Shown: positions 21,464-33,700 of the stretch, in pieces
Layout of the letters: every line of letters starts with the position of its first letter
Position numbering within the stretch: the stretch's first letter is position 1
NCBI GenBank assembly: GCA_037044905.1
Contig: JBAOKB010000077.1
Coordinates: forward strand, 1 to 64,000
From: Hortaea werneckii
Taxonomy: Eukaryota > Ascomycota > Dothideomycetes > Mycosphaerellales > Teratosphaeriaceae
Direction: 5' to 3'
Length of the DNA stretch: 64,000 bases
Notes under the pieces: generated by a model
Database searches by the model: none
Told to the model about the DNA's origin: nothing
The model's input: only the letters and a program-made list of their open reading frames with translations
Program-made: the position numbers and the translations under genes

Positions 21464-22628
21464 TCATTCCGAAGTAGCAGTGTCCGCTACCGCTCCATTA
21501 CAATACTCTACCCACCCACTGAGATCCATATTCTTAATAACAGTACTGAAATCACTGCTGCCGCTCGCTGACCCATCATCAGAACAGATGTCTCCAACTG
21601 CACTTTTGGCAACATTATTCAAAGACTCATCGTTCGGGTACTCGATATGGAAGACAGGCTTCCCATTTTCAACGAACGGCGCGAATGTCTCGCACTCGCT
21701 GTATTGGACACACTACCGACTGTTACGACAGCCCAATTTGCTACGTCTCGGGAATTTCTTACCTGCTCGTTGACACTGAACGACATGATGTCCAGGACGT
21801 CAGGAATGATGCTTCCTGCATTCTTGAGCCCTATCGCGAGGGTCTGATTCCTTGCTTCCCTCGATAAGAATTGCAAGAAGTCGATAGAATCTTCTTCCGA
21901 AAGTCCGAGGCCATTTTCGTTCGACTATAAAGCGTCAGGATTTGACTTCCACTTAGGTTTACTACGTAGATGGCTCAGCTGTAGGGTATCCATACATAGC
22001 CGTCAACATTATCAGGGTCGATGGCATCGCATCCTTTCGATGCAGCAAGCGCAATCCGGGCAGCCATGATTCTCCGAACATTGGAGCTACCCAGGTCCAG
22101 CCATCTTTCTCCAGGCCATCCGTCTAGCTCTTTGCCGAGATCTGAAGGCTGAAATTCAGAAGAGTCCGGCCGGAATGACTCGTAAGAACCGGCGTTGAAG
22201 TAGCAGATGACTTTCTTGCCAAGCTGGTGCAGCTTCTCGATCGTGCTCTGGGGATTCGTGAAGAGATCAATGTCATAGATGTCCACATCGGGCGAAACAG
22301 AACTAGCTGATGTTGACAGGGACAGCGGGTTGAGTAAGACAATCTGCCAACTGCTGTTTACTGCGGGCTGCCACAAGCTTCCATTGGAAGGAGGCAGTGG
22401 TGTAGGCGTGCCGCTCTCGCTCGGCGAGGGCTCTTCGTTCTCCTCACCGCCACTGTCTTCACTGTCATTCGTAAGACCTAGGCCGACGCCCAGTCCAACT
22501 GCGAGGCCGATGATCAGCAATGCAAGAAGAATAGAAAAGAGAATTATAGTGCGGCGCGAAAGACGTCTCAAGCATCCCACCCGCGTGGATTTAGAGTGTG
22601 CGAGTTTCTCCATTGCAAGATTCGCCAA
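21464..22628 (-). pseudogene. ega3-like GH114 endo-alpha-1,4-galactosaminidase, with apparent 1-bp frameshift
   Basis: Exons 21996-22628, 21763-21925 and 21464-21712. Residues about 28-50 form an N-terminal membrane anchor, then a Ser/Pro linker and the GH114 barrel: WQIVLLNPLSL, DVDIYDIDLF, KKVICYFNAGSYE, GERWLDLGSS, CDAIDPDNVDGY, later LAIGLKNAG and VFHIEYP. The second exon starts in frame as SNENGLGL but carries a four-A run at 21900-21903 (T4 in the gene). One base fewer would bring SEEDSIDFLQFLS and the third exon into frame, and both other exons are whole-codon lengths. So the gene is either broken by a single insertion or there is a base-call error. In Aspergillus fumigatus Ega3 cleaves galactosaminogalactan at the cell surface. 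It is next to agd3 on the same strand. Confidence 0.85.
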
Positions 22629-23463
22629 TCGTGATCAAGACAGTGACTCAGTAAAGTTGGAAGCAAACGACAGCGTCGCGAATCGAGGATATAGGCGATC
22701 TAGAGGGAGTCCGACACTCCGGCTCTTGTTGAATGGCGTGAAACACCTGCCAAACGACCTGCCAAGAAGTAGGCGAAGCAAGGCCGCTAGCAACTTGTCA
22801 GGCTGCATTTGGATGAATGTCTTCGCGTTTCGCCTGGCCGCAGGAAAGATTGAAATGTGCAAATAATGCGGCTGCGGCAGGCGACAGGCGACAGTTCTAG
22901 ATTTTGCGCAGCGAATGCTAAAATTATACTGTACCCGGCTTGGGTGTCCGTGCGATTTATGGCCCAGATTATGCGCAGGGATTATGGAGGGGAGGTTACA
23001 CTCTTCTCCGTGTGGTTCGTGCGGAGGTGGCACTGCATCAACCCCGCAACGCCACAGCGCTATGGCAGTATTCGGCACATCTCGCATGATGAGAGTAAAA
23101 AGAATTGCGACGATCGAACGCATCTTATTGCTACAGAGGAAGCATTGCCACCAAACGTACGCTTGTGCTAAGCGGACGAGATCAATCGAATGAGAGCGGT
23201 TATGAAGACCAGAGCATGCCAACAACGAGATTGGACTGTGAATTTGGCGAAAATAGCCGAGATGGAAGAGAAAAAAAAAAAAAAAAAAAGGCCAACATAA
23301 ATAGATCCCCCCGTCAATGGCATCAGCAGGGATGGTTCTACTCACAGTACCTTTGCTCGCTTTACAGTATGGTCATCAAGAAAGAATACAGATTCGTAAA
23401 TGAAAGAAGCACATGCGCAGTATCCTTCAATCATCCCAACGTCGCCCAATCTTTTCAGCAATA
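22629..23463. other. Promoter region of ega3 and 3' flank of agd3
   Basis: Separates two same-strand cluster genes. It contains an 18-nt poly-A run at 23272-23289. A minus frame at 22635-23345 begins with a poly-Phe stretch coded by that run and has no family features, so I do not call it. Confidence 0.6.
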
Positions 23464-25852
23464 TCAAACAGCAACCGGTGATTCCAGCTCGAATGATACA
23501 GGCGATCCTGTCAAAGTCGTCCAAATAGTCAATGAATCACTCCCCAGTTGCTCTCGAGTAGTCTGCCCGGCAGTGGTTGAAGCAGACACTGGAAACGTCA
23601 CTGGAATCGGTGCGCTGCAGCTATTGCCATTTGCTGACAGGGTGGCGCCTGTTATGGAGCTACCATCGTCCGACAACGTCCATGTCAAGCTCGGTTGGCA
23701 CTGATCAACAGCCATCCTACAATATGTGTTAGCTTCCACTATCTTTCGTCCGTTCGTCGATTGGCATGCTTACCTGTTCATAAAGAGAGCGGCAATATCA
23801 TCATGCTTCAGAGTCAAGATCGGCCAAGTCGTGAGTCTGGTCATTTCCTGCACCACTGTTTCAACCCATGACATGATCAAAGATAACTGGCCAGACTGAG
23901 AGCCGATGGTGGAGCTGGGGATATCGATCTGCCGAAGGTTGGCCTGATGGAACATGTATGGATCATGGTGCAACCCTAGCAGGTGTCGACTGGCGGTCGA
24001 ACGAGCATTGTCAAGGAGTGCGTCAAAATCGCCACTTCCACCAGAAGTATCAATCCATTCTTGAGTTGTGCATTCTGGTAAGTCGCAGTTGTAGTAGATG
24101 GTGGTAGCCCAACGTGGAATGATCTGAAGTCCTGCGTACCCATTGGACGCAACGTTGCTGATCAAAGGCCAAAATTCATTCTCGCTGTTCATCAACACTG
24201 GCCTCGTCTGCTTCAGGTCAGCATACGCAATTTGGTAGTCAAACCATGCAGTTGCCACTTACATTATCACCAACCACATTTGTAATGCCCTCATCCATCC
24301 AAGCCCGGATTGCATCACCGTTGTGAAGCCCTGTGATCGCTGGCGGTATCAAGCCCTTTTCAGAGAACCGGGCAGCCGCGGAGATACCAGTCTGTTGCAG
24401 CCATGCCTTGTTGAAGGAAATTTCTTTTGAAACGTCCGAATAAGTTGCATTGTTCAGAGATGCATGGGAGAACGTATGAGAGACATGAGCAAAGGCGTCG
24501 CGGTTAGCAGAGTTCATGAACCATGATGCGAGTTCGTCGCCTTTAGCGCACGTCTCGCTCCATGTGTAGTTGGTCGGAGTGATAGGCCAGATGTCGGTAC
24601 CTGTACCAAGTGGCTTCTGAAACTCAAGGGGCGTATCGATCTGCTCATCGTACTCAATGGCAGTATCTGGGTTACAGCTTGTGCCGCCCTCGATCGCGGC
24701 TTCGATGTCACCGTTCCCATTATGGCCAAGCTCAAGGAAATAATCGGAGCCAGCTGGCATGCGTGAGTTTATGTCATTCATCCAAGAAACGTGAGCTTCC
24801 AGATCACCAGTCCGAATCCTAAAATTGGTGTTGGCTGGAATATAAAGCTCTGTCTCCAAATGCACATCATCCACTTGAGTATGAAGGAAAATGCGACGAC
24901 GACCGGTGTCTAAATATTTGGGTCAGCCGGAGACACACACATCGTGAGGAAAAGGGAGAAGGAAATGAACTGACACAAGCCGCGGGTTAGCCAATGAATA
25001 TATGCATGTTGAAGAAAGTTTGATGTCGGTGACCAGTCAGTGGCCCAACTCGAGAACCAGACCATTTGTTGGCGAGCGCCAAATGTGTTGATAACAGCAG
25101 CCGTAGTCTTCGAAGTGAAAGAGCCGGAGGAGGCAAACTGCGCAACTTCTTTTGCAGTGCTGGAATTTGTAATAACAGCTGGATAATGCCACAGCCCTTG
25201 GGTTGACATTGTAGCGCCACTTGAAATATCGTCAGTAGCGATACAGTCACAGTCAAGATAGTAGCCTATGGCTTACACTTTCAGATTTGCTGTAGGAAAG
25301 TCTGTATCATCGCTGATACTGACGAGTTGCTCCACGCCTGCATCGCAGCATCCGGAGCCGTCTATGGCGGTGGCCACACCTAATGAATGATCCATTAGAC
25401 CTTGACTCACTGCAACTGTGTATGAGACGCTCATAGCGAGATTGCTTACCGAAATTTGGCCCAGGATAGACATCGAGTCGTACCATTCGAACACCAAAAG
25501 CAGTTTGGTAATCGTAAAGTTGTTGCCATTGCGAAGAGGTGAGAGCACTCCCCCATAGATCGTCGTAACTGTAGGCCACTTCACTAAGGACTAAAATGCC
25601 GCCATAGTTGCCTTGCGTTGTCGAATCGTTTAAAGAAGGCAAGCTAATGCCGCCTTGGGGAACTATTACAAGTTCAAATGGAATTCCGTAGCCTTTCAAG
25701 CCAGATGTTGCGGAATAGCCAGAAGCGGTGTCCCTCGCGAATACAAGCACAGTGCTTGATACACTTAGCGCATTAGCTGCAGTAGCAAGCCAGAAAGCGA
25801 GGAGAAGAGCAGCTAGGCGAAGATGCGTCGCGAAAGGGGTAAGAGAAGCCAT
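23464..25852 (-). CDS. agd3-like secreted galactosaminogalactan deacetylase (CE18)
   Basis: Six exons: 25450-25852, 25277-25379, 24975-25219, 24263-24909, 23774-24207 and 23464-23716, joining in frame to 694 residues. The first 28 or so residues are a signal peptide ending near ATAANA. The N-terminal part (VLVFARDTASGYSATSGLKGYGIPFE) matches the carbohydrate-binding region of Agd3-type proteins. The catalytic part shows an Asp pair at D264/D265 in HTQVDDVHLE and H395/H399 in SHTFSH, the metal-binding arrangement of deacetylases, plus LGLHHDPYMFHQANL. The A. fumigatus enzyme removes acetyl groups from GalNAc in secreted galactosaminogalactan, which makes the polymer adhesive. This protein is about 100 residues shorter than that of A. 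fumigatus as I recall it. It lies between ega3 and uge3. Confidence 0.92.
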
Positions 25853-26930
25853 GCATGTAATGTGTGGAAGTTAAAGACACGGAAACTTGACGGTAATCCA
25901 AGTGTCACGCTCAATCAAGATATATACGTTCAGCAAGTGATACGAGTACTTAGTTTTTGCTGGACCCCACCCAGAGGATCAAGGAAGAGGGTCATGGCGA
26001 GCTGACTTCAATGATTTCCGCTAAGTTCGTGTTTGTGGCAAAGATCCCCTGGCATGAGAAGCGCCCAGAACGGAAACTCGTTCAGACCTGCATCGTCTAT
26101 TGTTCCAAGAAAAGAACTGCCGAGCGCAGGCATGCCGTGCGAATAAGGACATCACACACTGATTGACGTTCGAGACCGTTTCATCAGTCGATTACCAAGT
26201 CATTCGTCCAAAGCCAACGGCAACGCCACAGCGCTTTTCGAAACATTCAGCAATACTTGAAGCCAGATTGTATCCACGTCGAGATCCTTCGCAACAATAA
26301 TCCTCCCGCACGCCGGAGCTTTCACTCACTTTGGCGCGCAGGCAATAGTCGTCCCAATGTGGAAGTAGTGCAAGCCGGAGGCCACGTGCAACGGCGATTA
26401 GCGACATATGCCTAAATGCACAGATTCAGCTTTTCAAGGTTATGTTGACAGGTTAATTGCACGACCGCGCCATGCATACATGCTGAAACCTTGCTGCACG
26501 TGCATCGTCAGAAATGTCGTAGCAATCGTAGCTTGGAATCTTGGTCATCCCTTTTGGTCGTCTCTTGCAAAGAGGACTGCGTTCCAGCGCTCGAGCTTGG
26601 CAGTGTTTCTGATTTTACCGATCATTTTTAGACACGGAAGTTGATGAAACGCACGTTTCTCAAGTTCGCCGGCTGCTTGGCGTCGATGGGCCGACCCCCT
26701 CGAGCCCCTCACGCTTTGACCCCGATCCAAGCGGGCGAGGCGGGGCATGCACGCAACTGCAAGGGTTTCAATGCTGGCACCTGAAGCGAGACGACGAAAA
26801 TACAAAAAGATCGTTCGAGGCGCGTTTTTACTAGTCTACTGCGCACGCTACGTAAGAGTACGAAGTCAGTCCTGCCAACCCTGCATCCAACCCCGTCATG
26901 CCTTGCCGGGCGGACTCATGCCAGACATTG
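25853..26930. other. Intergenic region upstream of agd3
   Basis: About 1.1 kb between agd3 and the small secreted protein gene. The agd3-proximal end carries a TATA box. No further gene can be supported; frames here are short and featureless. Confidence 0.6.
25918..25928 (-). promoter_or_regulatory. Putative TATA box of agd3
   Basis: The minus strand reads CGTATATATCT about 70 bp upstream of the agd3 start codon, a usual distance for a fungal core promoter. Inferred from position only. Confidence 0.4.
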
Positions 26931-27286
26931 CTAGCATTCCTGGAAGATTCCAATATTAGAAAGGACGATAATTCCAGTTGCCATCCAAACGGTACTCACC
27001 TGCGTCTTTGGCTCGGTACAACCTCCGTTCGCTTTCAAAAAACAAGCTTGAGCGGCAGCGTTCTTGCATTGGCATCGCTATTTCATATGCGTGAGTGGAG
27101 AATTGGTCCATGAGAGCTCACTGGACCTCAACTTACGCTTTTTGCGCTCAAGAATGGCGGGCAACTTGGTGCGGGACAAACGCAAGGCAGTCGCAGGTCC
27201 GGAATGGGCTCATTATTGACTTCGGATTCGGCCACGGGGAACGCCAAAACGGCCGTGGCCAGGATGGCAAAGATCAATGCCTTCAT
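26931..27286 (-). CDS. Small secreted cysteine-rich protein (8 Cys), three exons
   Basis: Exons 27137-27286, 27000-27077 and 26931-26939 join to a 78-residue protein. The start MKALIFAILATAVLA is a signal peptide, likely cut before FPVAES. The mature part has eight cysteines: PCVCPAPSCPP, RCQCKNAAAQACF, NGGC and a final EC. The pattern CxC-x4-C, CxC-x7-C, GGC, C recurs in small secreted proteins of Dothideomycete-type fungi as I remember them; no function is known to me. Introns (59 and 60 nt) have GTAAGT and GTGAGT donors and TAG and CAG acceptors. The last exon codes only Glu-Cys-stop. It sits inside the galactosaminogalactan cluster between agd3 and uge3. The coordinates rest on splice logic, not transcript data. 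Confidence 0.75.
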
Positions 27287-28411
27287 GATGTGTGCTTTGT
27301 GAACTAGCTTCGTGGATGTTTGTGGCAGATAGAAGAGTGGGCTGGATGAAGTCAAGGGATGAGCTTGCTAAATATGAAGATTTTGCACTCGATCATATTA
27401 TTGCCAACAACTCAATTTCTCCGTCGGGGCAGAGCTGCAGAGGACTGCAAGCAGAAGATGGCCACATTCCAGACTTTTTTTCGCATCATGCAAGTTCATG
27501 AAGTCCAAGTACTCATATGATGCATGCAAAATGATTATCGTGTAGCTTTTAGCCGATATACACTCTGTGAATGGTGCGTCATGCTTCGGCAGCGGAACTC
27601 TAGGTGTTGCAGTGATAGCGCCTGCCAAGCGGACACCAGGCTGATCTTACCGTGCCGCGCGCAGAGACGGATCCTTGACGACAGACTTCTGTGATCTCAA
27701 CAGACTCGTGTCTGTGCAAAGCCAAGATGGACTCCTGGTCTACCCTAAGCGTCAGAAACGCCACTGTCAATATTGGACGAGTTGTGACACCCCATTATCA
27801 GCCGGTGTTCATGAATCAGCCGTCTTGAACGTCGCATTTTGGTCAAGCTACACTGAAATGACTTTAGCTACATATCGTTTTGCAGCATGCAGCCGTCCAG
27901 TCTCTGTCGCCCGATCAAAAGCCACCTTTGTCAACTCCCGAGGAGTCCAGATCCAAGATACGTTCTTCTCGGTTGACCATGAATCGGGCGAGAGAAGCAT
28001 TCTAGAAACGACGCTACTTGCTTGGTGCAGGGCGTCTCCTGCACTCCTCATGCACATTTTCATTGCGAGAGCCCGGAGGCGTCAACCACATCCCCTAAGG
28101 GAATAGTGAGGTTCGTTTCGCTTCACCCTCAGTTCTCGATCCGGGTCTTCCGGGTCAAATTTGGATCCGGTAACTTTGACGTTTCAATTTTGCATTCCGT
28201 GAGGATGGCTTGTGTCGAGGGCAGGACAGGTTGCGCATCGCCAACTTGGATGGTTGACCCGCTATAGCGGCTAAGCTCGAGCATTTCTCGTCGGTAACGG
28301 GGATCGAGATTCCTGGCTTGGATTCGCAATATATAAATTCTGAAGAACTTCGAAGTGCGCAAGATCAAACTTCACCCCCTCGAACAACTCAACACGGCTT
28401 TCTGAAGCATC
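27287..28411. other. Divergent promoter region left of uge3
   Basis: About 1.1 kb between the small secreted protein gene (minus) and uge3 (plus). A + frame at 27675-28106 (143 aa) shows no family features and is not called. A TATA-like site precedes uge3. Confidence 0.6.
28328..28337 (+). promoter_or_regulatory. Putative TATA box of uge3
   Basis: The sequence AATATATAAA lies about 75-85 bp upstream of the uge3 start codon. Called from sequence and distance only. Confidence 0.45.
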
Positions 28412-29653
28412 ATGCGTCGATCAATTTCAACCGACTCTTCTCTGTCTTCGTCATCTTTGAATTCATCTACAAGTCTCTCAAGCGTAGACAGCGCTGATGG
28501 CTTGTACTCTGGGGACAGAGACTATGTCATGGTCATCGGTGGCTGTGGCTATATTGGCTCGCACACCGCACTCGAGCTCCTCAGAGACGGGTACAATGTC
28601 ATCGTCGTAGACGATCTCAGCAACTCGTACGAGTCAGTGCTGGACAAAGTCCGGACTCTGGCAAAGAAGTACCACTCGGAAGCTGGCTCGAAGATGCCTT
28701 CCCTCACCTTTCACAAGCTGGACTATAGGAGTCCGCTGATGCGCTCAGTCTTGGGAAGATACGCTGTCCGAGATCCTGGCAGCGCCGCTTTGTCGCACAT
28801 CAAAGGCGTCATTCATTTCGCTGCCTACAAGTCGGTCGAAGAGTCTATCCATCGGCCCCTGGACTACTACCGCAACAATGTCTGCGGACTCGTCGAGCTT
28901 CTGGTCTTGATTGGGGATTTCGGCATAAACAACTTTGTCTTCTCATCCTCCGCGACTGTGTACGGGAGCAAAGCGAACGAGGGCGAGCCGCTGCACGAAG
29001 AGCACCTCATCCACCACCAGACAGAGATTGACCAGAGCTCGAGCGAGGCGCTAGCGATCCCTGGTGCCAAAGGCCTAACTTCTCCTTACGGTCGGACGAA
29101 GTACTTCTCCGAAGCTATTCTGGCCGACGTGGCACAAGCAGACCCAAGCTGGCGCATCACTGCCCTAAGGTACTTCAATCCGGTCGGTAGCGAGCCATTC
29201 CTGGGCGAAGATCCTCGGCAGCAAGCGACCAACTTGTTCCCGGTCATCGCGCAGGTGCTGACAGGAGCGAGACCGACCTTGGACGTGTTCGGCTCAGACT
29301 GGGATACGAGAGACGGGACAGCAACGCGGGACTTCATTCATGTGGTCGACTTGGCGCGCGGACATCTTGCGGCCCTCTCGACCGCGCTCGACCGTCCACA
29401 GGCCTTCCGTGCATACAATCTGGGCACGGGCAATGGCTGCACGGTCGCCGAGGTTGTTCGCAGCATGGAGAGCGCGGCGGGTCGATCGATTCCAGTCAGG
29501 TGGGTTGATCGACGACTGGGGGATGTCGGGTACTGTGTCGCTGCAACAGACCGCGCAGCACAGGAGCTCGGGTGGAAGACGGCAAAATCGCTCAGCCAGT
29601 GTGCAGAAGATGCTTGGCGTAGTCTCCAGCTCAGCGGTAGATTTGCGGGTTGA
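28412..29653 (+). CDS. uge3-like UDP-glucose/UDP-GlcNAc 4-epimerase
   Basis: Intronless, 413 residues. A Ser-rich N-terminal extension of about 35 residues precedes the Rossmann NAD-binding motif GGCGYIGSHTALELL (43-49 carry GxxGxxG). Then come HFAAYKSVEES, FSSSATVYGS with the catalytic serine region, and SPYGRTKYFSE with the Tyr-x3-Lys pair, all diagnostic of GalE-type epimerases of the short-chain dehydrogenase superfamily. In A. fumigatus Uge3 supplies UDP-galactose and UDP-GalNAc for galactosaminogalactan in the cytosol. Its place between agd3 and gtb3 supports that role over the housekeeping epimerase. A TATA box lies about 80 bp upstream. Confidence 0.93.
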   Translation: MRRSISTDSSLSSSSLNSSTSLSSVDSADGLYSGDRDYVMVIGGCGYIGSHTALELLRDGYNVIVVDDLSNSYESVLDKVRTLAKKYHSEAGSKMPSLTFHKLDYRSPLMRSVLGRYAVRDPGSAALSHIKGVIHFAAYKSVEESIHRPLDYYRNNVCGLVELLVLIGDFGINNFVFSSSATVYGSKANEGEPLHEEHLIHHQTEIDQSSSEALAIPGAKGLTSPYGRTKYFSEAILADVAQADPSWRITALRYFNPVGSEPFLGEDPRQQATNLFPVIAQVLTGARPTLDVFGSDWDTRDGTATRDFIHVVDLARGHLAALSTALDRPQAFRAYNLGTGNGCTVAEVVRSMESAAGRSIPVRWVDRRLGDVGYCVAATDRAAQELGWKTAKSLSQCAEDAWRSLQLSGRFAG

Positions 29654-30766
29654 CGGCAGGGGGATGACAGAAGCAACGCTGGTTCGGAGCCGGGATACAA
29701 AAGCGGGATATAGGCGCCTTGGTAGTGCTTCACTGGGATTCCAGGTACGGTTCGGCAGTGTCCTTTAGAGTATAGTGAATGTAGCAGGCTGCAAGGCGCG
29801 GCCGGAAAAGTCCAAGTCAATCCATCTCAAACGCATCTGAAGTCGAAGAGGCCAATAAGGGCGGACCACGCTAGGGGAAGGGCGGGAGGAGTTTGACTGG
29901 AGTTGGGGTTTGCGATGCACGGGCCCCCTGGAATTGCGCCGCTTGGCAGCGCGTGGAGTTGCAGATTCGGTAACGTCTCGTGCGTCTCGCGCGTCTTCCA
30001 ACCCCATCGACCTAAGCGAGTCATACCTGCTTTGCACTCCTCTGGGACCCAATTATCGTGAGTGCGCCTGCAATACCCCATGGCGTCCCGAGGGTCACAC
30101 AAGATTCGTCTACCGTTCCGTCCTTGTTTGACCTACGTCAGGGACGGCCGATCTGCCCAGTCTATTTGGAGACGAGCCAGGTGTGGGCGGGAACGCTGAT
30201 TGTCGCCAGCATGGCGAGAATGCCGCTATTTCGAATAACGACATGTGGCTGCAGTGAAACGTGGACCTAAACTCGCCAGCGACTCTTCCGCCACGCGGAC
30301 CCGCCTGCCAAGAGGCTTACAATAGCCAATGCCGTCCTGACGATGCAGGCACGGGTTGTAACCACACACGGTCAGGCTCGACCCTCGATCCCTGTATCGA
30401 TGCATCTGTAGTTGGAAGCGACGTCGCCAGTCAACCTCTCGCCCCTCGTCTCGCCCGCATTGCCAAAATTACCAAGCTGAGAGCAAGGTCGGGATCGCGA
30501 GGCCTTGGCTGGTGCTAGTCGACTCCTTGCCATTTTGGTAACCATTCTCGGTTTCGTAGTACCTTCAGGTCCGGACCGACGATGATTTGTTGCCGTCAGC
30601 AGCTCATACGCTGGCGTGACAGCGATGAGCAGACTTTGCATAGGGCTTCTGAGCATCCGTTCAAGATATCACTCGTGAAGCTGCAATTGACACCGGATCA
30701 GCTTTGCCCTTCCAAAACTTTCGATGTTCTAACTCCGCCGGCAGCCACGATATCCAACCTGAGTCT
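29654..30766. other. Intergenic region between uge3 and gtb3
   Basis: About 1.1 kb holding the presumed gtb3 promoter. An in-frame upstream ATG at 30704 would add 21 residues to gtb3. No other gene is seen. Confidence 0.55.
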
Positions 30767-33700
30767 ATGGCGTCCTTCTTTCAAGCCCCGCTTGCCACGC
30801 CACCCGATGTTGCCTCAGGTCCATGGAGCCTGATCCTGTCGAACTCAGCCCTTGAAGTTTCGACCATTACGGGCGAATGGCCTCATCTACTCGTACTAGC
30901 TATCGGCACTAGCGCCATTGTCCTTGGTGGCATACTGCAGATTGTTCCAAGACTCTCCTGGCACTGGCAGCCGCAGAGATGGGCAAAGAGTGTCTACTCG
31001 CTTTTCTCCCAATGGATTCATTCATTGCTCAAGCTGGTCACTTCTCGAGTTCGGCTTGCAAAGGATGAACGACTGCGGGACTCGGTCGGATCCTACTCAA
31101 GCCTAGATGACTTATCTTCCTGCTTCGACAATGTACAGTCCTTCTGCGACGACACCTGCGGCGGCCAAGAACATTGTCGCATGCCTGAGTGTGCAATGCA
31201 TGTCATTGCCCTCGCGAACGGCAACACGTGGAGTTCTGCGTCTGATGATTGCAAATCTGGTGTGGTCGAGCACGTTGTCGAAGCATCAACCCCTTCCGAG
31301 AAAAGTCGCAGGTCTCTCATCCTGGGATCTGTCAATCTTTTGGGCTCTGACCTCGCTCTTTATGACCTGAGCGATGCGGAAGCTCTTGCACAGTCTATCA
31401 GTAAGCAGCTTTTGGTGAAAGGTTGTGATGGGCTTGTCCTTCGTCACAATCGAGGCGAATCCACAGTCCGTGTCAGCGACTTGCTCCGCGAATTGCGTCA
31501 GAGGCTTATCCCCATAATCCTACAAGCCGACGCCGACTGCCAAATATGGGATGATCTCGACTTCCGACTAATAGACGGCGTGATATTGCAAAACGCCTGT
31601 GTGCTTTCCAATGGCCATAGACGAGACTTCTTTAGAGCTTCGCGAGTGCGAACCTGCGCAGCTCAATGCAAGCAAGAAAAGTCATCGCGACCTGGGTTTT
31701 TCTTCGGATTCCTGGAGACTTGGAAGACCCGTCCCTCTGCGGCCGTCGTAAGGCGCGCGTACATGCTTGGCGACTTTTTCGGCGCAGTCGTGCAAGTCAG
31801 GCCGGAGCAGGTGTCGGATGAGAGCGAGGCAGTAAGAGAAACACCTATCAGCGGTTTCGATTGGTTGAAACTCTCCAATGTCGCATGGCTGCAGCAGGCA
31901 TGGTCAAGTCATGCCGAATTCGGTTATGCAGAAGAGCAAGGCACGAGCTGCTTCGATCTCAATGTATCGAGCATTACAGAAGCCATTCCAGCGGCCTCTC
32001 ATTTGCTGTCTTCGCACCCTGTGGAACCTCCATCAAGTTTTTCAATCGAGACACAACCCGAAATCATACCCGCCCCTGAGTATGTTGCTGGAGCGCCTAA
32101 GCGGCATAATATCTGGGAGTTTGCCAGTTGCGGAGCTCGTCTGTGCTCTTTAGGTTGCTTCAGTCTACGCGAGGAGATCACCGATGAACAGTACGATCAA
32201 GTCGTCAAGATTCAGCGCAGTCTGAAGGAGAACCGGCTTCTCCAGCTTTATGGAGATGCCGAGAACCTGCGTGTAGCCGAGTCGTTGAAGACGATTTGCG
32301 CAAGCTCATCATTCATCGACCAGCTTCATCAGCTGCTCCAGCGGCTCGCAGATGGTAGTGTCCGGATCTTCATGGGCCTAGACAGCGGTTTCACTCTTCC
32401 GGATGAGGGTGGCCATCTCTGGGCTGTTTCAGACGACTCACACGGCGAAGATGAGACTGTGTTGGACTTGCACATCTCTCTGAAAGCATCCAATGATGTC
32501 GCCACAATCTGGCATGTATATCTTGCGCATTGCGGAGTGCCTCGTCTCCGCAGATTCGAAGAAGAGTTTCTGCTGAGGTCTGCGTCAAACAATAGCACCG
32601 GCATCTCGTTGCCGCTCAGCATATCCAAAGAGCTGAAGGACTCCTCCGAAGCGGAGCTTCTGTACCTGATAGAGCAGGTGCGAGTGTCAGAGGAGCAGCA
32701 TGGTTTCAACGAAGCCGTTCTCGAAGAGGCAAGACAGCTCTTGATAGAAGATACTTCTACCCAAGCGTGGAAAGCCCTGCATTCCAAAGCCTGTCTTGAC
32801 GACTCCTCCGATATCCGGTCTCTCTTAGAAGAACGACTTCGTTTCCATTCCAAAGCCACAAAGCTTCCGACCGTCGACAATCTTGTATCCTTTTGCGGAC
32901 TCCTAGAGCAGACACTGGACACGGCACTACTCCAGTGCGACCGAGACACCCTGAATATGCTAACAAATCCGGTGCTCGAAACATATGGACACGCGGGTCC
33001 GGAACACAAAGTAACGCCCTTTGCCGATATCTATGGACTCCTGTTCTTCTGCGCACTTCGGAGACTGGCCTTCGAGAACGTATTCCTGGAGACGACGGAC
33101 CGATGTCCACTTTTTCTGTCGCAACCAGACCAAGCAGGTGTTTTCGCTGAACTCTGGGTTCTTGGTTCACAGTGTGAAATGTACTTTGGTATCTTGCCGC
33201 GTGCACTGGGAGAAATCATCTACAACAAGTATTGCCAATATTTATCTCGAAATCCACCGCCGGTTGATTCATGGGATGGCAAAGATGTATTCACGGCGTA
33301 CTCAACTCCTGCTCCAAGGTTGTCTAAACCAATGCAAGCCATCCTGTCCGGTTCCGGCTCCGGAATGGTCCCAGAAGGAGACACTCCAGAGAAAACAGTC
33401 AAAGCATCTCCAGGGCCACCGAAGTACGCACGCGCTGTCAGAGAGGTCGGCGCGCTTTCCATTTTCTGCTTCCCAGCTATCTTGGATGTCGCGCTACTTA
33501 CTTTCCTCGGCCGTGGCCTCTACTTGACGGCCTTCATGGACGATGAGGTCAAACGCATGGCTGACTACGCAATCTTGACCGCACTGGTGATGACCGGAGG
33601 TGTGACAGGTTGGGTCGGCAGCACTGGCGGCTTCTATCTTTTCAATGTAAGATGAATCTCATACTTGATGTCTTGTTTGGAGGCTGACTTTGTTAGTGTG

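Noticed and set aside
22635..23345. 236-residue minus frame
   Set aside because: Includes poly-Phe from a poly-A run; no signal peptide or family marks; lies in promoter DNA of ega3.
27675..28106. 143-residue plus frame upstream of uge3
   Set aside because: No recognisable features; codon pattern unlike the neighbouring genes.
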